Below the pieces are notes generated by a model, which was not told the DNA's origin, searched no databases, and worked only from the letters and a program-made list of their open reading frames with translations. From assembly GCA_964433555.1 (NCBI GenBank), contig CAYSRG010000028.1, positions 1-26,796 of the forward strand: a stretch of 26,796 nucleotides of DNA, read 5' to 3'. Each line of letters opens with the position of its first letter. Position 1 is the stretch's first letter. The position numbers were made by a program, and so were the translations under genes. Positions 8,073 to 15,254 of this stretch are shown here, one piece after another. This DNA comes from Stramentimicrobium sp964433555. Lineage in GTDB: Bacteria > Atribacterota > Phoenicimicrobiia > Phoenicimicrobiales > Stramentimicrobiaceae.

Positions 8073-8402
8073 CTATTTTTTATTTTCTTTCCAGCTTCTT
8101 GCTCCAAAAAACCCCAAGAAACCAAAAAGACCAAAGAAACCATAATTTAATCCTGGAATTAATCCTAAAAGGCCAAGCAATCCTAACCATCCTAATTTCC
8201 ATAAATCCTTTGGTATGCCTCTTTTAAAGTAAGAAACTGTACTATAGATAACGGAAACAACAAAAGAAATGGCAAAAATTAAAGTCAGAATAAAAAATAC
8301 TGGTTCCTCAATTTTAAAAAAACCGTAAAAAGCATTGTGTAAAATAACAGAAATAACACTTAAACCTACTAAAATATAGGTTATTTTTGTTTGTTTCTCC
8401 AT
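8073..8402 (-). CDS. Small membrane protein with LGLLG/FGFLG repeats
   Basis: The 109-residue protein has two clear membrane helices (about residues 9-28 and 34-54) and a C-terminal glycine, leucine and phenylalanine-rich stretch with LGLLGLLGL and FFGLFGFLGFFG patterns. This resembles small proteins annotated as DUF3796 or DUF2178-like, but I would not assign one. The start at 8402 (MEKQTK) is preferred because AGAGGA lies about 11 bases upstream; an in-frame ATG at 8456 has no ribosome site. Upstream, a second minus-strand frame (about 8402-8560) is open and protein-like but has no start codon. Confidence 0.7.
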   Translation of the reverse strand: MEKQTKITYILVGLSVISVILHNAFYGFFKIEEPVFFILTLIFAISFVVSVIYSTVSYFKRGIPKDLWKLGWLGLLGLLGLIPGLNYGFFGLFGFLGFFGARSWKENKK

Positions 8403-8578
8403 AATAATAAATATCCTCTTTAAATTCCCTCTTGGGATAAATAAAAGTCCTTTCATGAGGAGGATTGACGGTTATTTCTACGAATTCATTGGTAGGAGTT
8501 TCTGGTAAATCTGTTACCCAAAGAAATTTTATTACTATATTATGGTTAATGCAAATTAACGTGGTTTTTTAAGTCCCC

Positions 8579-9007
8579 TTAAGGCCATTGCATAATTAAT
8601 TCAGGGCAACCTGTATTTTTATCTTTTTGTTCTTTTACAAACCTAAATCCGGCTTTCTTGTAAAACAAGATACTTTTTGAATTTTCTTTATATACTGCCA
8701 ACCTTAAATTTTTGCGTAATTCCTTTGCCTTTTTCAATAACTTTGTACCAATTCCCTTACCTTGATTATCCGGTTTGACAAAGATAGCAGCTAATCTATT
8801 TTCATTTAAAGATAAAGAGAAAAAACCACAAATCCCATGCTGATTTTCATATACATAAGTTTCGGAATTTGGTATATAAACATTTGTCATATTGTTTATC
8901 TCGGAAACCCAATAACTGCTGTCGATGAAATCATGGGCAATAAGCGATACTGTAAGCCATATGTCTAAAATTTCTTCTATGTCACATTCTTGAAATTTTC
9001 TTATCAT
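8579..9007 (-). CDS. GNAT-family N-acetyltransferase (YjaB-like)
   Basis: The 142-residue single-domain GNAT enzyme uses acetyl-CoA to acetylate an amine. The acetyl-CoA motif A is clear: IFVKPDNQGKGIG with Gln82 to Gly87 forming the pyrophosphate loop, then LLKKAKEL. The C-terminal half has SILFYKKAGFRFV. The opening IEEILDIWLTVSLIAHDFI resembles E. coli YjaB, a close small-GNAT family. The substrate is unknown. AGGCGG lies about 6 bases before the ATG. Confidence 0.88.
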   Translation of the reverse strand: MIRKFQECDIEEILDIWLTVSLIAHDFIDSSYWVSEINNMTNVYIPNSETYVYENQHGICGFFSLSLNENRLAAIFVKPDNQGKGIGTKLLKKAKELRKNLRLAVYKENSKSILFYKKAGFRFVKEQKDKNTGCPELIMQWP

Positions 9008-9141
9008 ATTAACCGCCTAATTGCATCTATAAAAAAATAGAGTTACTTCCTGCATAATCTTTGATGTCCCTTGCTTACCCTTTCTACGAATATTATTCCC
9101 GGGAATTTAGAATTGTACCTGTATCAATTTTATTATCCTAT

Positions 9142-9627
9142 CTAATTCAATACATCAATAATGTCATTTGTAAATTCAATTACTCTCTTTTCAATTTGCA
9201 TCTTAAGCTTTTCAGGATGATTGAAATCCGGCTGTTCGACCAGGATTGATTCAATAATGGAATCTACTCCTGGCTGCACTTCGGAAAGTTTATATTTGCC
9301 AATGTTTTGATGACTCAATTTTTTTACATACTCTGCCTGAATCTTTCTATTACTCCCACTCAACCATACATCAAATCTTCCCTGTTGGTGCAGAAAAACA
9401 ATGGCAATCTTCAGCTTTTTTTCCTTCAAATCGTTTGGCGTAAAAGCAAAATAGGTCATATCTAAATAACCAAAATATAAAGAGCTTACAACATAATTCG
9501 GGTAATTTTTTTCCAGATAGTTTTTTAAGGAAGTCATAATAGTCATAATTCCCTTATAGGCTTTCTGGATGTGTCCCCTGTTTAGCTGGTTTTTGTATTC
9601 CTGAATATATTCATTCAATGATTCCAT
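9142..9627 (-). CDS. DUF7000-like protein, copy 1
   Basis: The 161-residue soluble protein has no signal or membrane segment. It looks like the family I remember as DUF7000: an N-terminal helical part (EYIQEYKNQLNRGHIQKAYK), a YFGYLDMTYFAFTP core, LKIAIVFLHQQGRFDVWLSG, and GVDSIIESILVEQPDF near the end. Function is unknown. The ATG comes 2 bases after the stop of the DUF3795 gene, and its GAGGG site overlaps that gene's end, so the two are translated together. A second copy of the pair lies at 19304-20241 with the same order and orientation. Confidence 0.75.
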   Translation of the reverse strand: MESLNEYIQEYKNQLNRGHIQKAYKGIMTIMTSLKNYLEKNYPNYVVSSLYFGYLDMTYFAFTPNDLKEKKLKIAIVFLHQQGRFDVWLSGSNRKIQAEYVKKLSHQNIGKYKLSEVQPGVDSIIESILVEQPDFNHPEKLKMQIEKRVIEFTNDIIDVLN

Positions 9628-9629
9628 AA

Positions 9630-10076
9630 CTATCCCTCACCCCATCGATATTTCTTATTCTGAAGAAATTTATCGATCTGACAATTTAAACATAATCCAT
9701 TGTGGCAGCATATCATTTCCCCACAAGCCTGGCACTTCCATTTCTCCTCTTCTCTTTTCAGGAATTTATCCAGGCCATAGTCTCTTATAAATAGAAGGTT
9801 TTCTATCATGCTCATGTGGTATTTTGTTCGATAGCGCTTATCCAATGATTTCAGTCTTTTGCAGGGGAAATCCTGGCACTCAAAGCAAAACCGGATTTTC
9901 CCCTTTCCGAGCAATTCACATTTATCTGCCATGTGTGTACAATTATATCCTCTTGGTATACAACCAGGGCAGTATTTCCTGTGGAATCCATGTTTATTCA
10001 GATCTTTGTCCTTAAACTGATAAGCAATGCACAGACTGCAGTTCATCCCACATGGGGCAATTAAACTTTCTTTCAT
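9630..10076 (-). CDS. DUF3795 cysteine-rich protein, copy 1
   Basis: The protein has 148 residues and more than a dozen cysteines in pairs: APCGMNCSLC (Cys9, 13, 16), YCPGC, CFECQDFPC, CQACGEMICC and CLNC. This is the layout of DUF3795 proteins, thought to bind zinc or an iron-sulphur cluster; no activity is established. It is the first gene of a two-gene unit with the DUF7000-like gene. The start site is weak (GGTGCTG). It is intact here, whereas its paralogue at 19797-20241 is broken. Confidence 0.85.
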   Translation of the reverse strand: MKESLIAPCGMNCSLCIAYQFKDKDLNKHGFHRKYCPGCIPRGYNCTHMADKCELLGKGKIRFCFECQDFPCKRLKSLDKRYRTKYHMSMIENLLFIRDYGLDKFLKREEEKWKCQACGEMICCHNGLCLNCQIDKFLQNKKYRWGEG

Positions 10077-10242
10077 ATCAGCACCAGCACCATAGAATAT
10101 CAGATAGGAATAAAGCGATCAAATTCTCATGATTGATAATTTTAATTCCATTATTTTATTCTCGCATAAAGATTATTTTTTTACCATCCTTATCAATCAT
10201 ATTTTCTTCAACTAATTTAATTTTCCGATAATAGAACCATTG

Positions 10243-11865
10243 TTATGACCCCAATTGGAAATAGACGTGAGCTCCCTCAGTGTAATCAGGTGTATCACCA
10301 TGTAAATTCCCTAATAATTGGTTACCAGCAATAGCATATGATTCTCCTGCTCCTGGATCAAGGGGGGTACCAGTTGGAATATTGTCTCTTGTATTTCCCC
10401 AGCCAGTCGGTCGAGCTGTGCTTGGTAAAAGTGCACTATCAGCATCAACATAAATACCACCGCCCTCATAGGCAGTGTTGGCGGAAATGGTATTGTCCTG
10501 GATAGTGATGTTATCGCTCTCATACACAAAAATCCCGCCGCCGTAATATCCTGCTTTATTACTGGTTATTTCGTTTCCAGTAATACTCACGTCGCTTTCA
10601 TAACCAACACTAATACCACCCCCTTCATCATATGCTTTATTGTTTCTGATGTAATTTCCTGTAATATTGGCAATACATTCATCATTTAACATGATACCAC
10701 CCCCGTCGGCCGCTGAATAATTACCGGTTATTTCGTTTCCGGTAATATTTACCGCGCAATAATACTCTACATGAATACCGCCACCGCCACCGCCTTCATC
10801 GTTTTCATTAGTTTTATTGTTTCTGAGAATATTTTCTTTAATAGCAATGGTAGGGTTATTATAATATCCATACACATAAATGCCTCCACCGTCAATGGAT
10901 GCTTCATTGTCTTCGATAATATTATTCGTAATAGTGGGAGAAGTATCATCTATATACATTCCACCACCTTCATCTGCGGATCCATTTGTGATAGTAAATC
11001 CTCTAAAGGTTGATTCGTAAGCTACACTATCAAAGGTTACCACAGTTCCATTACCTTCACCATCATCGTCAGTATCACCATTAATAGTAGTAGCTTCTAC
11101 TATATCCCAGTCATAGGGATCGATGCTTTGCAGGGTAATATTTTTTGCTATCGTAATATTCTCGTAATAAGTACCCGGGCAGACGATGATAGTATCTCCT
11201 TCTGAAGCAGCATCAATGGCATCCTGTATACTTGTATAGTCATCATTTTGCAATATTCCAGACTGATCATATCTGCGTATCTTTTTATCTGAAAGAACAA
11301 AAATAACCTCAATGGTGTGGTTGGCCTTTACATTGGTAAAAGTATAGGTATCAACCACTCCTACTGATTCACCATCCACCAGAACATCTTCAATCTCATA
11401 ACATGGAGTAAGCGGAGTAATGGCAAAAGTCTTGTCTTTCCCCTTGGTTACCTTTACACTTCCTTCCGGATTAATACTGCCTCCTATTCCGGCTGTAGTA
11501 GTAATGGTATATTTGGGAGTGGGTGCAGGATGTGCAGGCGCCTGGGCTTCCTCAGTAAAAATAACCGAAATGGTGTGATTTTCCTGGATGTCGGTGAAGG
11601 TGTAGGTAGTGAGGGCTCCGACTGATTCACCGTCTACTAAGACATCAGAAATTTCATAGCCTTCATTTGAGGTGATGGTGTAGGTCTGGCTTACTCCTTC
11701 GGTGAGGCTGGTCTCTCCCAAGGGAATGATTGTGCCTCCCTCTGTAGCTGATGAGGTGATGGTGTAAGTGTTGGGATTAGGTTGTGGTAACATAGTACAG
11801 CCTGCTAAGATAAGGGCAATTAGGGCAGATAATAAGAAAAAGATAACATTCTTTCTAACAAACAT
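10243..11865 (-). CDS. Secreted lipoprotein: two InlB-type B-repeats and a right-handed beta-helix
   Basis: The 540-residue lipoprotein starts at 11865 (GGAGG 7 bases upstream; an in-frame ATG at 11931 would give an odd 22-residue extension). The signal peptide ends in LILAGC (Cys23). Two divergent InlB B-repeats follow (about 33-105 and 115-190), sharing DVLVDGESVG and NHTI.VIF. A pectate-lyase-like right-handed beta-helix starts at YTSIQDAIDAASEGDTI and runs to about 475, with turns carrying GGGI and NITGN motifs, then a short tail. Glycine is 65 of 540 by hand count. Such proteins are surface-anchored adhesins or polysaccharide-active proteins; no catalytic residues are identifiable. It is the first gene after the glycine riboswitch at 12007-12243. 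Confidence 0.88.
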   Translation of the reverse strand: MFVRKNVIFFLLSALIALILAGCTMLPQPNPNTYTITSSATEGGTIIPLGETSLTEGVSQTYTITSNEGYEISDVLVDGESVGALTTYTFTDIQENHTISVIFTEEAQAPAHPAPTPKYTITTTAGIGGSINPEGSVKVTKGKDKTFAITPLTPCYEIEDVLVDGESVGVVDTYTFTNVKANHTIEVIFVLSDKKIRRYDQSGILQNDDYTSIQDAIDAASEGDTIIVCPGTYYENITIAKNITLQSIDPYDWDIVEATTINGDTDDDGEGNGTVVTFDSVAYESTFRGFTITNGSADEGGGMYIDDTSPTITNNIIEDNEASIDGGGIYVYGYYNNPTIAIKENILRNNKTNENDEGGGGGGIHVEYYCAVNITGNEITGNYSAADGGGIMLNDECIANITGNYIRNNKAYDEGGGISVGYESDVSITGNEITSNKAGYYGGGIFVYESDNITIQDNTISANTAYEGGGIYVDADSALLPSTARPTGWGNTRDNIPTGTPLDPGAGESYAIAGNQLLGNLHGDTPDYTEGAHVYFQLGS

Positions 11866-11976
11866 TTTAAACCTCCATTTGGAAATTGAAATAAGACAAA
11901 TGAATTTATTGTTATTCACTAAAAACATCATCTGTATTTTCCCTAAATATATCCTCTCCTTTGTAAAAAAGCTTAT

Positions 11977-12008
11977 AAAAAAAGATATAGTAAGATAAGG
12001 TATCCTAC
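11977..12008 (-). terminator. Riboswitch expression platform: intrinsic terminator
   Basis: On the minus strand GTAGGATA (12001-12008), loop CCT and TATCTTAC (11990-11997) form an 8-pair hairpin, followed by a T7 run (11977-11983). The 5' arm shares bases 12007-12008 with the closing P1 stem of aptamer 2, so the two structures exclude each other. This fits a glycine ON switch. Confidence 0.6.
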
Positions 12009-12243
12009 TCTGTCTTTTTGACCTGAAAGATTCTTCCGGAGGAATTAGGGGTCACACTTTAAGCAAAACCTTTTTGACCTTCCTAAAGCTTGAGGAATTG
12101 CCTCTTCGGTGCTTTTTTATCAAAAAGCTCTCCAGAGTCCTGTCTGATAACAGTCTCTTTTACCGGTAAGTTTCAATACCGTCTTTTTGCTATCTTTCTT
12201 CTTGGGCGCTTTCTTAAAGAAAAAGAAAGTCTTTCCTGTTATC
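12007..12243 (-). ncRNA. Tandem glycine riboswitch
   Basis: Two aptamers are recognisable on the minus strand. Aptamer 1 (12146-12243) is closed by a perfect 8-pair P1 (GATAACAG/CTGTTATC) and contains GCGCCCAAGAAG and CCGGTAAAAGAGACTG. Aptamer 2 (12007-12138) is closed by ACTCTG/CAGAGT and contains GGAGAG, GCACCGAAGAGGCAA and TCTTTCAGGTCAAAAAGACAG, which match the conserved core of the GcvT-type glycine aptamer very closely. The linker is 7 bases, as in cooperative tandem switches. Downstream is a terminator hairpin and then, about 140 bases later, the beta-helix lipoprotein gene. Known switches of this class control glycine cleavage or glycine/alanine transport genes, none of which is here. 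Confidence 0.85.
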
Positions 12244-12311
12244 TTCCTACAGGATACTGTATTTGGTTGTCATGGGTTAAAAGATTTATCTTTATCTCTT
12301 CTATGTTTCTA

Positions 12312-12354
12312 ATAAAAAGAATATTTTCTTTATTTTTCAAATATACTATATTTG
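12312..12354 (-). promoter_or_regulatory. Candidate promoter and palindrome upstream of the riboswitch
   Basis: On the minus strand TTGAAA (12335-12340), a 17-base spacer and TTTTAT (12312-12317) could start the riboswitch transcript about 60 bases before aptamer 1. A perfect 8-1-8 palindrome (12338-12354, CAAATATA/TATATTTG) overlaps the -35 and could be an operator. The base composition is AT-rich, so chance is not excluded. Confidence 0.35.
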
Positions 12355-12400
12355 AATAAAAAAGTCATCTTTTTTATTATTGACCCCGGTATTTTATTAT

Positions 12401-12735
12401 TTAAAATTTATAATCAGGTTTGGAGATTACACCGCCGGTTTCCTGTCGGCTGTTGGCAATCCTGTCATATTCCTCCTGGGTTAAAAACTGTGCTTCATAA
12501 GAAATATTGTAACGCTGCAATTGGCAATCAAATGCTCTGAGATGATTTCTGGAGCCTTTTAACAGGTTTTGATAGACAATCTTGATATCATCATTGTCTG
12601 TCTCTTTCATCAAGCGCTGCAGGTCATAAATGTCCAAATCTTCAATGTATGCTCCACTAATATGGCATCTTCAATTAACTTGCTGCCTCTTTCTATCAGC
12701 CCATTATAAGCCTTTTGCAGTTCTTCATTACACGA
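12401..12735 (-). pseudogene. DUF2202 (ferritin-like) remnant, truncated and frameshifted
   Basis: The last 78 codons (12401-12637) match the C-terminal half of DUF2202 proteins: IYDLQRLMKETDNDDI, then LKGSRNHLRAF, then FLTQEEYDRI. The preceding part (NEELQKAYNGLIERGSKLIE, to about 12735) is in another frame. Inserting one base after GTGGAG near 12650 restores AYIEDLDIYDL. The N-terminal half, which carries the first metal-ligand helices in this four-helix family, is absent and no signal peptide is found. The gene is therefore both 5'-truncated and frameshifted, and almost certainly inactive. Confidence 0.75.
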
Positions 12736-12841
12736 TAACATGATACAATAGATGGATATTTTATCCCTCTTGGAAGATTCTTGGAGCGTATTTGAAGGAT
12801 TAAAAACATTTCAGGAAGAGAAAGACTAGACTACATATTTT

Positions 12842-13099
12842 TTACTCAACCTTATTCATATATATTTCTTGTTCTTTGGTAATGTTTTCAATAATATTTT
12901 TTGTCTTATCAACATATTCTATATAAGACTCTCCACGTTTTCCTTCTACATCTATATTCCCAGATATAATTTCCTGTGTTTGATCTTCTTGTAAGAAATC
13001 TTCATCCATCTGTGTCCTTAGATAAGGTATAAGCCAAACAAAATAACCAAAAACTGCTATAACAATTAATATCACGATACCTATAGTAATCTGATTCAT
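12842..13099 (-). CDS. Small single-pass membrane protein, unknown
   Basis: The 85-residue protein has one N-terminal membrane helix (about residues 5-26, IGIVILIVIAVFGYFVWLI) and an acidic, polar, probably cytosolic or coiled tail of about 55 residues. AGAGGG lies 7 bases before the ATG, which supports a real gene. I do not recognise the family. It stands alone between the DUF2202 remnant and the DUF6530-like gene. Confidence 0.6.
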   Translation of the reverse strand: MNQITIGIVILIVIAVFGYFVWLIPYLRTQMDEDFLQEDQTQEIISGNIDVEGKRGESYIEYVDKTKNIIENITKEQEIYMNKVE

Positions 13100-13153
13100 A
13101 TTATTTCCCTCTTTCCTGCAAATATGTGACTTTTGTTCATTCTTGATTTTTTA

Positions 13154-13192
13154 AGTTTTCCTGCTCGAGTTGTAATAGAAGCAGGTAAAACT
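13154..13192. repeat. Inverted repeat
   Basis: AGTTTTCCTGC (13154-13164) pairs with GCAGG-T-AAAACT (13181-13192), an 11-pair stem with one bulged T and a 16-base loop. There is no T-run on either side, so I do not call a terminator. Confidence 0.35.
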
Positions 13193-13364
13193 GTTAGCGA
13201 TATTTTCTCATTAGACCAAAAATCCTCATAATACCGGATTATAACAAGGCCGGGCATTTATTGGTTTCCATAGACTACTATCCTGACCAATCAAGTCACC
13301 CTCAAGGTAAGTCTTATCGCTCTGATTTAGAATCCATTATTTTGTAACCTTTTTCTGTTTCAGT

Positions 13365-13847
13365 TTAAGTCTCTTTTATTTCCTTTAACAAATCATATAA
13401 TACATTGAGCCTTTCACTGATTATCTCATCATCTTTGTGCAGACAATCATCAAACAGGTTTATATCAGTATCAATTTGTTCATTATCAGTACATACTGAG
13501 ACGTTCATGGCATCACCCTGCAAACCGATCCTGCCCAATATCGGGTAGTTAGGGTAATCCTTCTCATTTTTATGATATCTTTCCATGAATATTTTTCTTG
13601 TTTTGCAAATCAGGATTGCCAGATCGAGCACTCTGTGTAAAGGCATTTCCTCTGATTGCCGGGACCATTTTTCTCCTGTATGTCGCCATATTTTAGCAGA
13701 AATTTCGAGATTTCCCCGGTCATTCCATTGTGCCAGACCCAGAGATAATCCTTTTGCATCTGAGTTATTTGCCATCCTTCCATCAATTCTGTCATATTCT
13801 TCAGAAACAATAACCGGTTTGTGTTTCAGTTCAGTAGGTATCTTCAT
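13365..13847 (-). CDS. DUF6530-like protein
   Basis: This 160-residue soluble protein resembles the family I remember as DUF6530: MKIPTELKHKPVIVSEEYD, then NSDAKGLSLGLAQWNDRG, ISAKIWRHTGEKWSRQSEE, and LHRVLDLAILICK. These are conserved blocks in a family with no known function. The start at 13847 is fixed by GGAGGG about 5 bases upstream; the frame is open further back but lacks a site. The family often appears as a stand-alone gene, and nothing around it gives a function. Confidence 0.75.
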   Translation of the reverse strand: MKIPTELKHKPVIVSEEYDRIDGRMANNSDAKGLSLGLAQWNDRGNLEISAKIWRHTGEKWSRQSEEMPLHRVLDLAILICKTRKIFMERYHKNEKDYPNYPILGRIGLQGDAMNVSVCTDNEQIDTDINLFDDCLHKDDEIISERLNVLYDLLKEIKET

Positions 13848-14049
13848 AATTCCCTCCAAAATTATTAAAAGGATATTAGTAATATACTGATTTAGTAGTT
13901 TACTGGTAGATTTATTTTTTGTCAAGAATTTTTCTATTTTTAGTTAAGATTAAAGATGAGATTATCATTAATATTGGGGTGGGTGATAATTATTAATAAA
14001 TTTCAAATACTATTGAATTATATTTATCCAGAATTTGGATAACTAGTTT

Positions 14050-14469
14050 TTATATCGTCTGAAGAATATTATCTATTTCTAAAGTAAAGGAATCTTCAAT
14101 ACCATTAACATTCACGTTATAAGTCCCTGCCAGTAATCCATAAACATCCAGGGCAATCGTCTCTTCAAAGGGGTTAATTAAAGGTATACAGATTTCTTGG
14201 TTATATTTTGTTTTAATTGTTATCTTAAAATTATTTTCATCTCTACTTTGAGTAATCTGGTCAATCCCAGTGCATGGATTGGGTAAATTTCCTCTGGCAA
14301 CTACCTGCACCTGAACAGGAAATGATTCTAATATTAATATTTCAATTTCGGTTACTTCAGCTAGATCTATCCTGGGTTCTATTGCGTTACAGCCGGATAA
14401 CATAAATGTAACAGGTAATAAAAGTATCAATATTTCTATGGATATAATTATGTTGTTTTTTCTAATCAT
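14050..14469 (-). CDS. Lipoprotein, unknown domain (intact paralogue of 6668-7080)
   Basis: The 139-residue protein has a signal peptide and lipobox FMLSGC (lipidated Cys27). The mature part has IEPRIDLAEVTEIEILILES, FPVQVQVVARGNLPNPC, a charged middle, and a final LDVYGLLAGTYNVNVNGI segment. It is probably a small beta-sandwich held at the membrane; I do not know its function. Most of these blocks are shared with the frameshifted copy 7 kb away. AGGAG lies 10 bases upstream. The ATG directly follows the TAA that would end the upstream small lipoprotein frame (TAAATG), indicating an original two-gene unit. Confidence 0.75.
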   Translation of the reverse strand: MIRKNNIIISIEILILLLPVTFMLSGCNAIEPRIDLAEVTEIEILILESFPVQVQVVARGNLPNPCTGIDQITQSRDENNFKITIKTKYNQEICIPLINPFEETIALDVYGLLAGTYNVNVNGIEDSFTLEIDNILQTI

Positions 14470-14685
14470 TTAATTTATCTCCTGGGAGGTGTCTTCCCAC
14501 CCGGGACCATCTGAAACTCCATCTCCTGAGTTAGGAGCAGGTCAGGGACTATTTTCAATATCAACAAGTTCACCTTCTGCCTGCCCGGTATCTCCATCGT
14601 CTACCTGGGAAATTGCATTTTCACAACCTGATATTATAATTACAAGCAAAGAAATCATTATAAATAGCAAAAATAACTTTTTCAT
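14470..14685 (-). pseudogene. Small lipoprotein with an in-frame TGA
   Basis: The frame starts at 14685 (AGGA upstream) with a lipoprotein signal MKKLFLLFIMISLLVIIISGC. It continues ENAISQVDDGDTGQ and meets TGA at codon 48 (14542-14544). The same frame then stays open (PAPNSGDGVSDGPGWEDTSQ) to a TAA at 14470-14472 that abuts the next start codon. The exact fit to the next gene suggests a 71-residue original. The 47-residue form would still be secreted and lipidated. Alternatives are a sequence error or a genuinely short lipoprotein. The mature part is acidic and low-complexity, with no domain I recognise. Confidence 0.6.
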
Positions 14686-14772
14686 GGATTTTTCCTGATA
14701 TTAATTTAATTTATGGTTACATTATATAACAGTTTATGATTAATAAAAAGATTAATGAGTAAAGGTAGTTTT

Positions 14773-15240
14773 TTATATTTTAAAGTGCTTTCCTTTTTCT
14801 TCCATCAATATAAGAACAATTTCTTTTATTTCAGGTGGCAATTGTGCAATTTGCCATTGGCGCTCAGCTTCCAATGATTTTCCCAAATATTTAATAGCTC
14901 TTCTGGCATATAATGCTGCTCCCACTGAATGATCAGCCATATGAGCAGTTGCAACAGCATGCCCGACTGAACGGGCAATTGCTATAACAACAGGATCAGA
15001 AGATTCCTGGGCTACGGCATGGGCATTTACAGATGCATTTCTTGCCTCACCAACCTTGGCTCTTCCTTCTTCCCATTTTCTGGCAGTTTCCAGTGCAACA
15101 AGCAGCCTGTTGTCAATATTATCACCGATATATGGAAAAACATGCTTTGAACATTTCCGTGCCCATTCGATTAATATTCGGTGTTGCTCTTTAGTCAGCA
15201 TACCTCCGCGATGAACTGCGATATACCTTTTGTCACGCAT
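14773..15240 (-). CDS. Imm5-like putative immunity protein
   Basis: The 155-residue all-helical protein contains blocks I associate with Imm5-like proteins: RYIAVHRGGMLTKEQHRILI at the start, then LETARKWEEGRAKVGEARNA and RSVGHAVATAHMADHS. It ends in WQIAQLPPEIKEIVL. The family is annotated as putative immunity proteins from computational toxin-immunity surveys, and most members lack an adjacent toxin, as here. AAAGGAA lies 7 bases upstream. It is the last gene of a three-gene operon, 14 bases after the cyclase-fold gene. An actual immunity role is unproven. Confidence 0.75.
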   Translation of the reverse strand: MRDKRYIAVHRGGMLTKEQHRILIEWARKCSKHVFPYIGDNIDNRLLVALETARKWEEGRAKVGEARNASVNAHAVAQESSDPVVIAIARSVGHAVATAHMADHSVGAALYARRAIKYLGKSLEAERQWQIAQLPPEIKEIVLILMEEKGKHFKI

Positions 15241-15254
15241 AATAATTCCTTTGC

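Noticed and set aside
8402..8560. Minus-strand open frame before the small membrane protein gene (TDLPETPTNEFVEITVN)
   Set aside because: It has no start codon and no ribosome site and is too short to assign. It may be a remnant but is not supportable as a gene.
10150..10242. Open stretch of 28 codons in frame after the beta-helix stop codon (VEENMIDKDGKKIIF)
   Set aside because: It looks protein-like, but it follows a natural TAA after a complete domain and is short enough to be chance in AT-rich DNA.
10771..11013. Plus-strand frame opposite the beta-helix gene
   Set aside because: It is the shadow of the repetitive GGG/NITGN coding on the minus strand. It has no ribosome site and no family resemblance.
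11768..11998. Plus-strand frame of 76 codons
   Set aside because: It overlaps the signal peptide of the beta-helix lipoprotein and the riboswitch expression platform, and has no supporting site.
12090..12120. Plus-strand hairpin plus T-run resembling a terminator
   Set aside because: No plus-strand gene precedes it. The pairing bases belong to the conserved core and P3 region of glycine aptamer 2 on the other strand.
12090..12359. 89-codon plus-strand frame
   Set aside because: It lies opposite the tandem riboswitch, and its codons simply read through the RNA stems.
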